NCBI GenBank assembly: GCA_019915015.1
Contig: JAHBBC010000009.1
Location: 186,001 to 250,000, forward strand
From: Auriscalpium vulgare
Taxonomy: Eukaryota > Basidiomycota > Agaricomycetes > Russulales > Auriscalpiaceae
Reading direction: 5' to 3'
Length of the DNA: 64,000 nt
In this document: positions 20,722 to 32,569 of the stretch, one piece after another
Position numbering within the stretch: the stretch's first letter is position 1
How the letters are laid out: every line of letters starts with the position of its first letter
Position numbers and translations under genes: made by a program
The notes under the pieces: model-generated
What the model saw: only the letters and a program-made list of their open reading frames with translations
Database searches by the model: none
What the model was told of the DNA's origin: nothing

Positions 20722-22125
20722 TCACGCTTTCGAGTCGGGTTCATCTCGAGGCATGGGCACAGCCGGAGTACGAGTGAGTATGTACCCAGCTGTGCGGTAG
20801 ACGTGGCGGATCCACCTGAACGGACCCATGATGAAAGAGTCCTTCCTGCCGACAAGGCGAGAGCGGAGCTTCCAGCTCGTCAATGCGCCGCTCATTCGCG
20901 CAAATTCAGACGTGACGTCGCCGATGGGTGGCCGCTTGCTCGGATCCTCATGGCACATCCATGCAGCCAGAGGTTCGAGCCATTCGAAGCCATAGTATTT
21001 CTGGGGGGAAGAGTAAGAACGCTATTGTATGCGTACACGAGTCATACCTGTATGAAGTCTGTGCGCAGCATGTTTCCTAGGTAGTAGATGTCCGTAGGAA
21101 ACGGATTGTGGCGCGGGCAGTCAGGGTAATCGCGAAATTCTGGCACCGACTTGTCGCCGCCACGGACTGCACGGTCCAGCGGGGCCCCGTCTGCAGGATC
21201 GTAATAGCGGGACAAGCCAAAGTCGATGAGGTAGTAGCGCGGCGGGCGCTGCGTACGGGTATACGATTTTGCAAACCAGTGAAAGCTCTTGCTGCGGTTC
21301 ATTTTGATCGGGTGGAAGGAGTGCGGGTACATGCCGTTTGGATCGAGGACGATGTTTTGACCAGTGCAGTCCCTGTATGCGGTGAGAAGTATTCGAATGT
21401 GGAGTGCACATTATACTGACCTGTGAGCAATGTGAACCTCATGCATGAATTCAATGCCCTGGAATGGATAAGTTTCCTTTCCGTCGCCACACACTAAGGG
21501 AGACGGCGCACCTCAATTATCTGCGTGGCGAACGCAACAAACTCTCCGAACGTCCTAAACCGAGGATTGTCGTAGGGGCGCATTCTAGGAAAAACAAGGA
21601 AAGTCGCTGATAATCCCTCGAGCCGCTTCGTTTCTACGAGGGGTATGCAGTGATTCTTGGGACGCCGTCTGTACTGCTCCGAGGAGAACAACATCGATAT
21701 CTGAAGTTCATCGGGCGTTTTGGTGTCGGGGAGCTCTTTGAGAATAACGTGTTTCCCATCCGTCATACGTGTGGCATCGATGACGGAGGGAGCCTGCGGG
21801 GGTGAGTTGTGTGATTCCAATATGGTTCATGACCACTCACCGGTATCTTTCGTCTCTGCCAATCCTCGAACCAGCTGCGCGGCAGCTTCCGCCGAGTCCA
21901 AGAAAACGTCCTATCCTGATGATAACGAGGGCGAAGCATGTAGCCAGCTGCCTCTATTTTCTTCTGATTATCAGCCCAGAATCTTTCGCCAGGTCCACGA
22001 TGCCCAGGGTCTGCTCTCGTGGCATTGGACTCAGCGATCGCCGCTGCTGTTTGCTCGGCATATCTGCGTGCCCGTTCAGCATCTTCGTCGGCGGTGCCGA
22101 GGTTTGAGAAGGGTGCGATGGACAT
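20722..22125 (-). CDS. protein kinase-like protein, about 400 aa, five exons
   Basis: Exons 22125-21841, 21793-21512, 21458-21421, 21372-21048 and 21000-20722 join in phase with GT-AG introns. The N-terminal 95 residues (MSIAPFSNLGTADED...) are a basic leader with no Gly-rich loop. The kinase fold follows: candidate VAIK lysine K114 (HVILKELP), catalytic loop HRD at about 201-203 (AHRDCTGQN), DFG at about 252-254 (LIDFGLSRYY), then TDIYYLGNML and GFEWLEPLAAWM with the DPSKRP motif. Key catalytic residues are present, but the missing P-loop is typical of an expanded, poorly characterised agaricomycete kinase-like family. The start is the MSIAPF methionine; an upstream in-frame methionine near 22215 exists. 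The gene looks intact, with substrate unknown. Confidence 0.78.
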
Positions 22126-22660
22126 AGTGGGAGCCTGAGTTGGAGACACTGGAATGGGAGATGCTGGGACGATGGAGGGAGTGTTGTCGCAAGCGTGGGT
22201 AAATGGGAACAACAATACCCGTACCTCCGCCTACGAGCGTCTACGAATTGGCGCCCAGCCGGCGTTTCAGTCGAGTACTGGACGCCTATGGCCTTGGGGC
22301 GCGAGATAGTTTGGGATCCCACTCATTAAGTCATTGTAAGTTGGGCTTACAGAATCATACAGGTCATCCAGCGCCCGCAGGATCAGGTGTGGATACGCAG
22401 GACCATGCATGAGCGCGCACGATCACCCGCTGGAGAGGGAGACCCATCTAGAACAACAACTCGTGCGGCATTCATTGAACTTATTTTGCATATAAGTCAC
22501 TCATAGAAACCAGCTTCAAGGGTATAGTAAAAATGTAATACGGCACATGATGTTGTCCTTCGCGTTTAAGACCCTCCGGGGACGCCCTCCCCCCCTCCCT
22601 TCTATCGGGTGCAAAAATCGCACACTTTAATACCTGTAAATATCATAGGGAGTTGCGCCG
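22126..22660. other. upstream region of the kinase-like gene; no gene
   Basis: No coding signal. The block at 22575-22610 (GACGCCCTCCCCCCCTCCC, CTATCGG) resembles 23585-23610 (CACGCCCTCCCCTACACCC, TATCGG) in direct orientation, which hints at a repeated promoter-type or element end. Confidence 0.3.
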
Positions 22661-22667
22661 GTCGCAG

Positions 22668-22738
22668 AGCGGGATGAGCGGGATGAGCGGGACGAGCAGG
22701 ACGAGCAGGACGAGTGGGACGAGTGGGACGAGCAGGGT
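22668..22738. repeat. 9-bp tandem repeat (GGGACGAGC)n
   Basis: About eight units of GGGATGAGC/GGGACGAGC/AGGACGAGC/GGGACGAGT in a row. The matching minus-strand Ala/Arg/Pro frame is repeat translation, not a gene. Confidence 0.75.
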
Positions 22739-22921
22739 GTGTGATAGCCACGGCGCACGTTGAACAGTGCGTCGAGGCACGTGAGGCAGGCGGGCCCCGG
22801 CGAGGGTAGAGAGAAGGAAGGCGGGTGAGCGTAGGAGAGGGAGAAGGCGCGCGATGGAGTGAGGAGAGGAGCACGCGGACGATTGCGTGGGCGAGGCGGC
22901 ACGGCGCGAGGCAATTCAGCC

Positions 22922-23600
22922 TCAGTGAGAGGGATGCGTGCAAACTAGGACGCACCCGGTCCCATCTAAGATGACGAAGAGTTCAGGACGATTGCTGGCG
23001 ATGAGGTGCGGAGACATACCGCCAGGCCGCTCATACTGCGCCTTCTTCACATATACTCTGCTGAGATAGCCCCGATTTGTTGACCCCGCCGGCGCGCGCA
23101 CTTGCCTGTACTTCTGCTCCAGAGTACCCGCAGCTTGCACGGCATGCCCGTGCGCGGAACGTGCATGCGTCAAGAACGAACGTACTATCGGGCAATGCGG
23201 CTTGAATTGTCTCCGCACGGCGGGCTAGATGGACCACACGCCATAGTACACGTCGCTACCCACCCACGAGGGTGCACCGTACGTCTGACAAGATGGCTCG
23301 ACGTCCGTGCTGCTCCCCAGCGGGGCAGCGAGATCCTAAAAGGAGATGTGTTCTGATAAGCCCAACAGATTTCCGGCGGGTGCACTTACCGGCGGTGCAT
23401 CACAGAAGTAACTCTTCTCCTCTTTGGTCGGGAGGCTGTTGCAGACATCGACCACAGATAATTTGGACGATTGACAGCGGTCAAAATGGAGTGGAATTAA
23501 GCTGGATAGTGTGCTGCAGGTAGTCAGAGGCAAATCTCGCGGAGAAGTGGTAGCCGCTCCAGTTCCCGTATAAGGACCCCGGGTCACGCCCTCCCCTACA
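22922..23600 (-). other. possible unidentified multi-exon gene or relic
   Basis: The minus strand shows LPTKEEKSYFCDAPP followed by a plausible GT-AG intron, then DLAAPLGSSTDVEPSCQTYG and WVGSDVYYGVWSI, then frames with KYRQVRAPAGSTNRGYLSR and VYVKKAQYERPGG. The pieces look protein-like but need at least one frame change around VWSI. The region is divergent from the 23791 gene. I do not recognise a domain. Confidence 0.25.
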
Positions 23601-23790
23601 CCCTATCGGCTTTTGCCGGTTCCATACCCTGGTTCCATACCTCCCCTCTGCAATTCGCGGGCGCACACTCTCAGTACCCAACTCCCACTTCTCTGCCGCC
23701 AACTGTCGTGTACTGTCACTGCCATCCCGCTCACCCCCCTCTTTCGTCTTCAATCCATCTTCCACATTTGCCGCCCGTACTCTGGACAGT

Positions 23791-25223
23791 ATGTCTCTCC
23801 CAGGCGTGTCGGATGCAGATAGACTCGTCTCGACTCTTGTTGCTCGCTTTGTCATTACTATGGTGAACAAACTCTCGACAAAGAAGCGCTATGACATGGC
23901 AACAAGCGATCATGACTGGATGAGTGTACGGGTGGAGCGCTACGCGAAGTCCATGGTGCCCAGAATTTACCAAGAAATCTTGAGGGCAATTGGAGAGTAT
24001 GTCGGCTAGTTCACCTCTACTTGGAGTAATCCAAGTTTGTATCTAATGAGCGGGCAGCATGGAACACGACAGGAATAACATTATCGTCATGAAAAATAGC
24101 GGCTTTTCTCCGCTGTTCACGATTCGCAAGTACAAGAAGGTTCGTAAGTATCAGAAGGGGACTAGAGAATTAAGGCAACTCGTCCAGGTATGTTCTTTAC
24201 GCCCGTCTAGTGCTGGAGGATACAGGATGACACATCATTGTCTTGCTGACTTGGTCTTCGGTAGATAGCATCAGATGATGCCATAGCCAAAGAAATGCAG
24301 GACTTCATACGGCAACAGAGCCTCAGTGCTATAAATGGAGAAGAGACTCCAGTCCAATCTGGAACACCGACAAATGGCGCCCCGGTCTCGGACGACGCGC
24401 GACTCAACTTCTCTCTTACCGTTGCTAGCAATGCTTCCTCGGGTGGTAAGTAACTGATGCCTCTTTTTTTAAAAAGTCGCACTCACAGGGATTGATAGGG
24501 CCAAACGTTGCGATGAAGGCAACCGTACAAGGTGAACCAGATCAGATGTACCTGTGTACAATCAACACACGAAGCGCTCGCACTGTGGAAACGCACGACT
24601 TGGTAACCGGAGCTCTCATTACAACATGTAAGCTGAGCCCTGCATTGCGTGGTATGTGCGAGGATCTGATACATACCCCCACAGTGCGAGAGACCAATGA
24701 AGACACTGTAATGAGTGAGCTATACCGCGGCGACAGATATGGGGCGGCCAAGGCAGCGGAGGTGGGCTTGTTTCACCGCGCGCACTGCATTAAGCTAACG
24801 ACTCACACGCCTTTGTAGCGTGTCCGCGAGGTTCCCCGTGTCGACAGAACTCCATCTGCGGAGAAACCGGAGGTGGGTTGATTCACCGTGCGAATTGCGG
24901 GTTGGCTGACCACTTATTCGGCGTTGTAGACTGTCCCTAAGCCCAACAAACTGGGTATTCACCACGCCCATTCAGAGACAGACGCACCCGTGGATACCGC
25001 GGATACCTCTGACGGCGTCTCTTCTGACTTCGACGGCGTCTTTTCTGACGTCCCTCCTGAGGCATCTTCCGACGGCTCAATTCTCGACGCCTCGGGTGTT
25101 TCTTTCATGTTATCTGATGGCATCGAGCATGTGGATTTGACTGGTTGGCAGGAAGTCGATTCCTATGGGATCGACTTTGACACCGGTTCCTTGTATGACA
25201 ATCCTTGGGAACAGGGCCAGTGA
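23791..25223 (+). CDS. orphan protein, about 375 aa, six exons
   Basis: Exons 23791-23996, 24058-24187, 24265-24445, 24499-24761, 24819-24872 and 24930-25223 total 1128 nt with consistent phases. The N-terminus (MSLPGVSDADRLVSTLVARF) leads into a basic helical region (FTIRKYKKVRKYQKGTRELR). The centre holds NVAMKATVQGEPDQMYLC, and the C-terminus is an Asp/Ser-rich acidic tail with DTADTSDGVSSDFDGVFSD. No known domain is seen. The acidic tail and basic middle suggest a nuclear protein, which is inference only. Introns 4 and 5 are similar in sequence and length (see findings). The frame is intact. Confidence 0.65.
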
Positions 25224-25690
25224 ATGAATTTCTCTTTCTGCACAATTGAGTTTACGATATAGTTTGATATGTATGTAGTACTGTTGCTGGCGGGTAAGTT
25301 ACGGGTTATCGAACTGAGAAGTTATTTAATGTAGTGTGATACCCTTTTTATCTCGAAACCGTGTATCTAGTCCGAATTCGTTGTTGCGCGTATATAATTG
25401 ACGAGCTGTGCGTAAAAGGTGCTATTAAGCTGGTCGTCGAACATGCCTGCCCCCCTTCCATGGAATAGCACGTCTCAAACGGCGATCATTTTGTAAGTGA
25501 CGGTAGTGGGACCCTCGTTCCGAACTTTGTCTGGGCGCCGGCGGGTGCATCGATCTATAGCCTCCGGAGCTGTCTCACCTGAGTTCCCATGAGCTCGCTC
25601 CCTTAGCCACCATGTGACGGGCCAGAAGAGCGGCGGTGGCCACGTGTTTGAGCAAGGATAATTGCAAAGGGCGTTCAAGCGCCCTTATCC
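25224..25690. other. 3' flank of the 23791 gene; no gene
   Basis: AT-richer than its surroundings just after the stop, as expected for a fungal 3' region. No coding signal. Confidence 0.35.
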
Positions 25691-25699
25691 CGCCAACTC

Positions 25700-25860
25700 G
25701 GCCAGCTGGTCATGACAGTGGAACCGGCGGGGAAAGAGCGAGACACGCACGCGCCGGACAGCGTCATCCACGCGCGAGCACCGTCCCGTACGGGACGGGG
25801 CTGGGTTGTCAGCAGGAAAAGGTTGGGAGCGGTATCGTGGCAGTTTGCGCTCGACATCTT
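25700..25860 (-). pseudogene. MFS transporter N-terminal fragment (copy E)
   Basis: The minus strand reads LLTTQPRPVRDGARAWMTL, which matches LLPTTQPCPVDFGVHAWTTL at the N-terminus of MFS copy B (about 30380-30430). Only this N-terminal piece up to the first membrane segment is recognisable. Confidence 0.45.
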
Positions 25861-25869
25861 GCAGATGGT

Positions 25870-28700
25870 GGCGAAGAGAAGGTCACCTCTGAGGCTCCTA
25901 TTTGGCGCTTTCGTCAGTCAATGCGCCGGCTCCCCCTTTAAACTAATTACCTTCAATCATATCCTATCCTCTAGCCGAGCAAGCTGCGACACCGAGGTGC
26001 TTTGCTTTGCCCGGCATGGTGTCGTTTCGACAGACGGACCGTTTCTATCGGGTGGGAGTCTTCTGTCTCCTGTCCGTGAAATCCTGCGTAATGGGCGGAC
26101 TGTCTGCGCTGGCAAGTTGCGCTCGGTCAGTTTTGCCTCAATATGACAACGATGTTAGAAATAGGACCACGATATTGGCGCGTGCGAGAGGCAGGCGACA
26201 TTTGTATGGAGGGAGGACTGCGACGAGTGGGAGGAGGGGAGAAGAAAATCAGTCGCATGCACAGAATATGATTCTTGGGCTGAAGCTCTGCCCCCACCAT
26301 ACGCGCCTCGCATTGTGCCAGCCTGTGCGTGGCGATAACTCTGAGGGCAGGAGCGTACAGTGGAACTGGCGGAACGAGGAGGGAAGTCAGACGAACCTGG
26401 GCGCGCGGACACGGCGACCGCGCTGTGTACGTGCAGAACGTGGCTCGAGAGACATCGTGCGAGGGGAGCCCAGGACGTGAAGAAAGGCAGCTCTTCGAGC
26501 CAGCGGGTTAGGTTTAGCGGTGCCGGTGGCACCGTGTTGTTGATGCAGGGCGTGTCGAGGCCAACTGAAGGGTGGCATGAGCAGCTGAATCAGCAAATAC
26601 GAAAATTAGAGAAAGACAGGGCACCTCATAACCCAGACTCATCTAACCCGACCGCCAGCCCGTTTCCGACGCCATTGCCAGGAGCTTGAGGAATGCAGCG
26701 CGCCACGGAGATGTGAGAACGGAGAGTGGGTTGTGGTACAGTTTGAAGTACGCTGGCTTGTGTCGACGCGCGGGGCTGTTGGCCGTCCTACGCCAACTTT
26801 GAACAGAGCTATTAACAAGGATAATAGGGCTCGGAAACTTCCTGGTCCGTTTTAGGCGTGAGTGGCACCTGATTTAGGGTTAGGGTAAATGACGCGACTG
26901 CTCAACGCCAAGTCTTAGTCCGCACGTCGACCTCCTGCTACCCTCTGCTACCTCGCGCACTATGTGCGCAGGCTTTCACTCGCATCCGACGCAGACACCG
27001 TTGGTCGCGCGCGTGGTGTCTTTCTCCCGACCAAGCTACCCGAGGGCCGTCTCGAACCACGCTTTTGGACCGACCACTGCTACTTACGTCCCACTGCCGT
27101 GCCCCAAGTTCGAATCTGTTGACTATCCTGGCTTGCTGATGACGACCCGCATAGTGCTCCAGCTCCAGCTTCACGCACATGCCTCTCCGTGTCTCAGGAC
27201 AACACGAGGCCGCAAAATGGCCTGGGGTACTCGTCAATCCCGAGCGCCGCGCAGATCTGTTCTCCTGCATGCTAGCAGCCCTGTGCAGAGTCACAAGCGC
27301 TGCTTCGACTTCCACGCTCTGGAAGATATTTCGATTAGAACAGGAGAACGAGGACGACGTCTAGTGGCGCGAGGATCAGGGCAGAACGCGGTTCTCCATA
27401 TGGTAGAGCCAGTTATTGTTATTGATTGAGCCTTAGCGTGTACGATGAGCATCAGGTGCGCAACCCACTGCATTTGCGCTTTCCTGGTTGGCCTAAAATA
27501 TATGCTTCTCTCCTGCGCAGTCTCTGACCGTGAAATTAATCCCCTGCCCTCCGCCCGACGTCCGCCCTCAATCGGCTTGCGCATGCGCCCCTCCTATCCA
27601 AGACCATGAATTCGGCAGAGAAGAGCCGAATACTTTGAACCGTCAGTCTGCACGTTTCCGGTATAAGGTGCGCATGTATCCGGTGGCTAGATCGTGACGC
27701 TGACCTCGCGCACGAGTGCAGATCACCGCAGGGGCGCACAGACCTCTGGATGCAGGACCGGATACATATGGCGCCGGATCAGTCAAAGCCCATACCTGCG
27801 CAGGATGGACACGACACCGACGAGTCCGGCCGTCAACCCCCTATGGACCGAGTCACTCAGCATCGAGCGCATCCGGCGCTCGACGAGCGGAGCCGCACCG
27901 ATGCGTGGCGTGGCGCTGAAGTTCAGGGCAGGGCGGGCAGGGCAGGGCGGGTGGCGGTGGAAGTTCCAGCGGCGCCTGGCACACATTACCTGCGATGAAG
28001 CCAGCGAAGTATAATCACACATCCGTATCATCTCCTTCCTCTTTTCAGGTCTCCTTGCCTTAATCAAATTTCTGCACGACGTTTGACGACGGGAGGTGAC
28101 CCGGCCACGTATAAGGAGGCATCCGGATGGATACAGAGTGGCTCCCCGTGCTCTCGAAGTACGTCGTCTGCGTGTTCCCAATCATTTATTACATCGCGCG
28201 GCTGCTCTAGAGCTTGTGAAATGCATGCGCATCGGGCTGCACAATGTCGAAGGTGTTGTATACGCGCGGTACTGCAAGATCCCATCGAATTATCTTAGAG
28301 TAGTATCGCGCTTTATCTGTTTCGAAGACTCGCGGTGCGCCTATGATATGAACAAAACATACAAATGATTTAATGAAGAGGGTAACATCAAATATGATGT
28401 CAGTTGTACTACTAGACTACTTGCCTCAACTTTGCTACATACGCGGCTCCGCCGATTGCGTCCAATTAATTGTTGATAAGAAAGCGGCGGCGAGTGCACA
28501 TGTGTTCCGTCAGTGAGTGAGGGCAAGGGCAATGCATGCGTTCGCCGCCCGCGTCCTCACATTCCTTATGTATCGAGGGAATAGTGGTACGTGCTCTCGA
28601 CAAATATTTTCTGTGGTGCTTGGATCCGGACAGAGGCTTTCGCGTCACGGTTTTATTGACCATAATTGAGATGAGTGAACATGGGGTACAAAACGATAGG
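25870..28700. other. long stretch without a supported gene
   Basis: Only short, overlapping, Arg/Ala/Pro-rich frames with no domain or splice pattern that I trust. TTAGGGTTAGGG at 26874-26885 is a two-unit interstitial telomere-like repeat. GGGCAGGGCGGGCAGGGCAG at about 27928 is a short GC tandem repeat. The stretch may be old transposon debris. Confidence 0.35.
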
Positions 28701-28701
28701 C

Positions 28702-30566
28702 CTAGCAATCGTGACGCATGAGGTACTGTGCCGTCACGCACAAAAGCACGCCCGCCCCCATGACCAGCTACACCACGTCAGCCATGCGCATCGGAGAAAT
28801 AAATTAAATGAAGGTGCGTACGATGCTGATCATGATGGGCAAACCCCACTCGAACTGGGCCGGAGGCGGCGCCGGCCCGAGGAGCCAGTTGTTGACAAGT
28901 GTGCCTGCGGGTACTGCGACCGCACTCATAGCGAAGCCGAGCCCCAAGCGTACGCTAAAACGCGATCAAAGTTCAGCCGTGCGCATCGGAATAAGTACTG
29001 CCACGCACCCGCAGTCTCGCGTGCTCGTGCTCGTTGTGCGGAGGGCGGGCGGCCACAGGGAGGACCCTGACGTCAAACGCAAAGACATTAGCGCAGCGCG
29101 AGGACTTTATTCCAAAGGAACTCGGTCGTACATGCGCCTGCGAAGAACCCGGAGATGGTGGCGAGCACAGCAACACCGGAGATGGATGTCGGGAAGATCA
29201 TTAGTATGAGGATGGGGCAGGGCAACGCCGTGTATGTGAACGTATTGATCGTGCCGCACTTTGCCGCTACCAGATTGGAGAGTATGCCTCCGGGTACTGC
29301 GGCGGCGCACAAGATGGCGGGCTGGCAGCGAAGGTCAGCAGGGCGAAGCATGTCGGAGATAGTGAGCGAGCTCACGGTATAGACTGCGAATGCACGGTTC
29401 ATGCCGACGTCAATGACGTACTGTGGAAGATAGAAGACTATGATGTATTAATTAGAGATATTCTAGTTATTCGGGTGATCACTGACATACGAAGTAGATC
29501 CCCCAGTTCATGAACAGGCCCCTGCATCCAGGGTGAGCTCCTATAAGAATGACGCAGGCTGTCAACAGGACTCACCCTGTTGCAACACACATGAACGGAG
29601 CGTCCGTCACCAGCTCCCTCATGCTCGCCCGCTTATCCCCCTTGAGGGACTCGACGCGCGGACAAGACCGCCGCATGCAGGTATTGGCCACGAGCAGCAT
29701 GCCCAGCACGACCAAAGACGACACGCGCACGGTCCACGCGAACGACACGCCATGTTGCAGAAGCTGGTTCAGCATGATCGTGAATGATGTCGCACCGGCG
29801 AACAGCCCTTCTCGCAGGGTCAGCCCAGCGCGTCTCGCACGGCCTCAAAAACAACCACTCACCGGTCGATGCGATTCCTATCGCCAGCGTGCTCCGGGTA
29901 CCCCAATGCTCCGCCTGAATGGCCAGGGACGGGACGCACACGAAGCCGGCTGCGACGCCCATCACGATGCCCTGGGTGAGTAAAAACTTGAAGTAGGGAT
30001 CCCCGAGGCCGATGGTCGAAAGCACGAACAGCCTGCAATGACCCGCGCTCGGTCAACAAACTACGATTGAGCTGGAGCAAGCCCACGTACGATAACGTGA
30101 AAAGACAGGACCCAAGAGTGATGACGCTGCGGAAGTGGCCAGCGTCGTGCAGCAGTCCGGCAGGAAAGCTCGTTGCGAGGAGGAGGGAGAGCTGCGTCGC
30201 GCCGATCCAGCGGGCGCCTGTCGCGGATGCGACGTTGGTGCGCGTGTATACATCCTGGTAGATTCCGAACGTAAACGTGTAGCCGAACGTCGCCGCGATA
30301 GCCAGCCAGCTGTTCGGTTTACGTGCTCAGCGGATTCGGCGGGGGAAAGCGTATGGAACGTACGCGCCGAAGAGCGTCGTCCATGCGTGGACACCGAAGT
30401 CTACGGGACAGGGCTGGGTTGTCGGCAGCAACTCGTTGGGGTTGTCGTCCTTTGCGGACATGTCGAAGGAGTTTGTGTCGTCGTACTTTGCGGACATTTC
30501 TAAGGAGTTGCTGTCGTCGTAGTTTGAGGACATTGACGGTGAGGTCGTGACCAGCATGTATGCCAT
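28702..30566 (-). pseudogene. MFS monocarboxylate-type transporter (copy B), nearly full length
   Basis: Collinear pieces cover most of a 12-TM fungal monocarboxylate-permease-like MFS protein: cytosolic N-tail with LLPTTQPCPVDFGVHAWTTL, then ARWIGATQLSLLLAT, LTQGIVMGVAAGFVCVPSLA with HWGTRSTLAIGIASTG, TIMLNQLLQHGVSFAWTVRV, FMNWGIYF, AILCAAAVPGGILSNLVA, ISGFFAGACTTEFLW, and the last TMs LGLGFAMSAVAVPAGTLVNN and VMGAGVLLCVTAQYLM. Many junctions coincide with GT-AG introns. The loop before TM11 (GFSL..P...MSKGTR in the other copies) is missing or degraded at about 28980-29085, and a stop closes the frame at KVLALR. I call it a recent pseudogene. Confidence 0.65.
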
Positions 30567-31252
30567 CTCGAAGATATGGGCTGGAAGAGAGAATATGTTA
30601 GGGGTCGAAACGGAGTTGCGCTCTGAAAACTGACCGGTGACGTCACGCCGACACACCTGAATACGAGACACACAGGGGAAAGGCTATGGCCTTCAAAATC
30701 CTGCGCACGCCTGGCCAGAAGAAGATGGTGCTGTGGAGGGGTGGTTTGAAGGATAGGATAGGATAGGATTAGATAGCAACCCCCGCGACCGGAAGTTACC
30801 GACACGTGGCCGCACGCCTCCTCGCGCAAAAATATCTATCATTTGAGGTGAGCTGACATACTTCTAGGTACCCCTTAACGATAACATACCAGACGAAATA
30901 CGAGGCGAGGACAGAATACAAAATTATATCCGAACTCCAGTCGAGAGGAATGTAGCTAAACCTAGTCTGAAGGAAATTGGGCGCGGCTGGCTCGAATGTG
31001 CGTTGAGGAGAACCCGCGATCAAGGTGTGGGCAGTGCTCGAGTCGCGCGAGGGGGTCTTTGCTGGGCGAATGCTCAGATAATGCATAGATGTTGAAGCGG
31101 ATGGTACGTGGTGAGAAGCAAGGACAACAGAGTGCGGGCGAATGGGGAAGAAGATATGATGTTCCTATACGCAATTCAGATTGGCAGCGAGCATTCACCG
31201 CGCGGGATTAGATCCAGTCGACGTTTCGAGGATTCTGCAAGACGATCTGTCC
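30567..31252. other. possible membrane-protein relic on the minus strand
   Basis: A minus-strand frame at about 30800-31000 contains a convincing hydrophobic segment (DIILYSVLASYFVWYVIVKG) after FSYIPLDW. This could be the start of a membrane protein, but no further exons can be joined with confidence. Confidence 0.25.
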
Positions 31253-32330
31253 TCAGCAAGTTTCACAGTACAGTAACCAGAGACTCGCCGGCAATGTAAG
31301 AGCATCTTCGCACACGTCAAACTCGACACCGCAGTCACGGCACGCTCGCTCGAGAGTTTTGAACTGGATGGCAGTGGCGCTGCGCGTGCAGGTGACCAGC
31401 TTTAAGCTCACCAACGCAGGCAGCGCCGCGGCGATGAACCTAGCATCCGTTTTCCCTTCCCACGGACGACTGCCAGCCCCATGTACCAGATATCGTAGGG
31501 TCCGCGGAAGGGAAAGAGCTTCGTCGGGCAAGATATTGAACTCTAGGCCCTCGAGCTGCGTGCAATGTTCCCAGACGTCCGGCGGCGGAAAACCCCCCTC
31601 GATCTTGAGTGTGCGGATGCGGACAAGCAGGCCGACTACGCAGAGCTTCCGATACCAGGGGCCCATGGATAGGTAGCACATTTCTAGATGACGGACGCCG
31701 CAGATGTCATCCTCCTGGGTGTTCCACTCTAAGGCGTCTGGGTGGAGGCACAGAAATTCTACCCCCCGAGGCAGGGCGATTGGTATAACGTCCAGCACGC
31801 TGCCCTTCTCCCGCAGGTCGAGCATGCGTACGCTCGGCCAAAGTTTCCATATGCGGAGGAGGACGCGGGCGTCGCCGTACGCTTGGAGAAATATGGGGCG
31901 CAGGGGAAGCGCGCGGAGACGGGCCTCCACGTCGGTCCGGGCCGCGTCCTTGACCTCGCGCGCAAAGACAACGCCCTTGACAGTGGTGCAGAGCTCGAGC
32001 AGCGCAACCATTGTTTCATCGACGACGGATTGGCCGCTACCCGACCACAAGTTGAGGTATACGCAGCGCACACAGGTCGCGAGGTGAGGATTGGCGCGGA
32101 GGGTGCGAATGAGCTTCTCATAGTGTGTGGACTGGTAGAGATAGTCGGCGTCGCTGTCGTCGCTGTAGGGTACGCGGCGGAAGAGAAGGCGCTGTGCGAT
32201 GGGCGTCCAGGAACGGCAGACGCGCGCGCATGCGAGGTCGAGGCAGTCGTGTTGCGATGACATGTATACCCATCCATGACGAAGGCGTGTACGTCCAGTG
32301 GAAGCCTCGCGGTCGTCTCGCTCAGAGTAG
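31253..32330 (-). pseudogene. F-box/LRR-like gene with a 1-nt frameshift in the F-box
   Basis: A long frame reads ...DLACARVCRSWTPIAQRLLF followed by LRR-like segments (LRANPHLATCVRCVYLNL, LPRGVEFLCLHPDAL, LEFNILPDEALSLPRTL) and ends LPASLWLLYCETC. The first half of the F-box (LPLDVHAFVMD) is in a different frame, directly upstream of YMSSQHDCLDLAC, so one nucleotide separates the halves. The frame extends to 32503 but that N-terminal part has no F-box character. This is a different F-box subfamily from the SRLPPE copies. A substrate-receptor role is inferred. It could be functional only if an unusual intron removes the shift. Confidence 0.5.
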
Positions 32331-32569
32331 AAATGGAACCGCGTTCTGACCAGAAGTTCAACACATGAGAGCTCAGACGTGTTAGAATGCGCACCTGAAC
32401 TCAACGGCAACCAGTTTCCTTCGATACCGGTGCCATCGAGCTTCTCCGAGTCGTCCATGTATACAGGTGTACAAGACGCGCACAGACTGGGGTTCTGTTG
32501 CAAGGAACAATGGTTCGAGGAGGTGGGAGCCCGTGGAGCGGTGGGATAAGTTGGCGGGCGGTGGACGGG

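Noticed and set aside
22559..23650. Similar CGCCCTCCCC...CTATCGG blocks as ends of an element
   Set aside because: The blocks are in direct orientation, short and C-rich; no matching termini or duplications were found.
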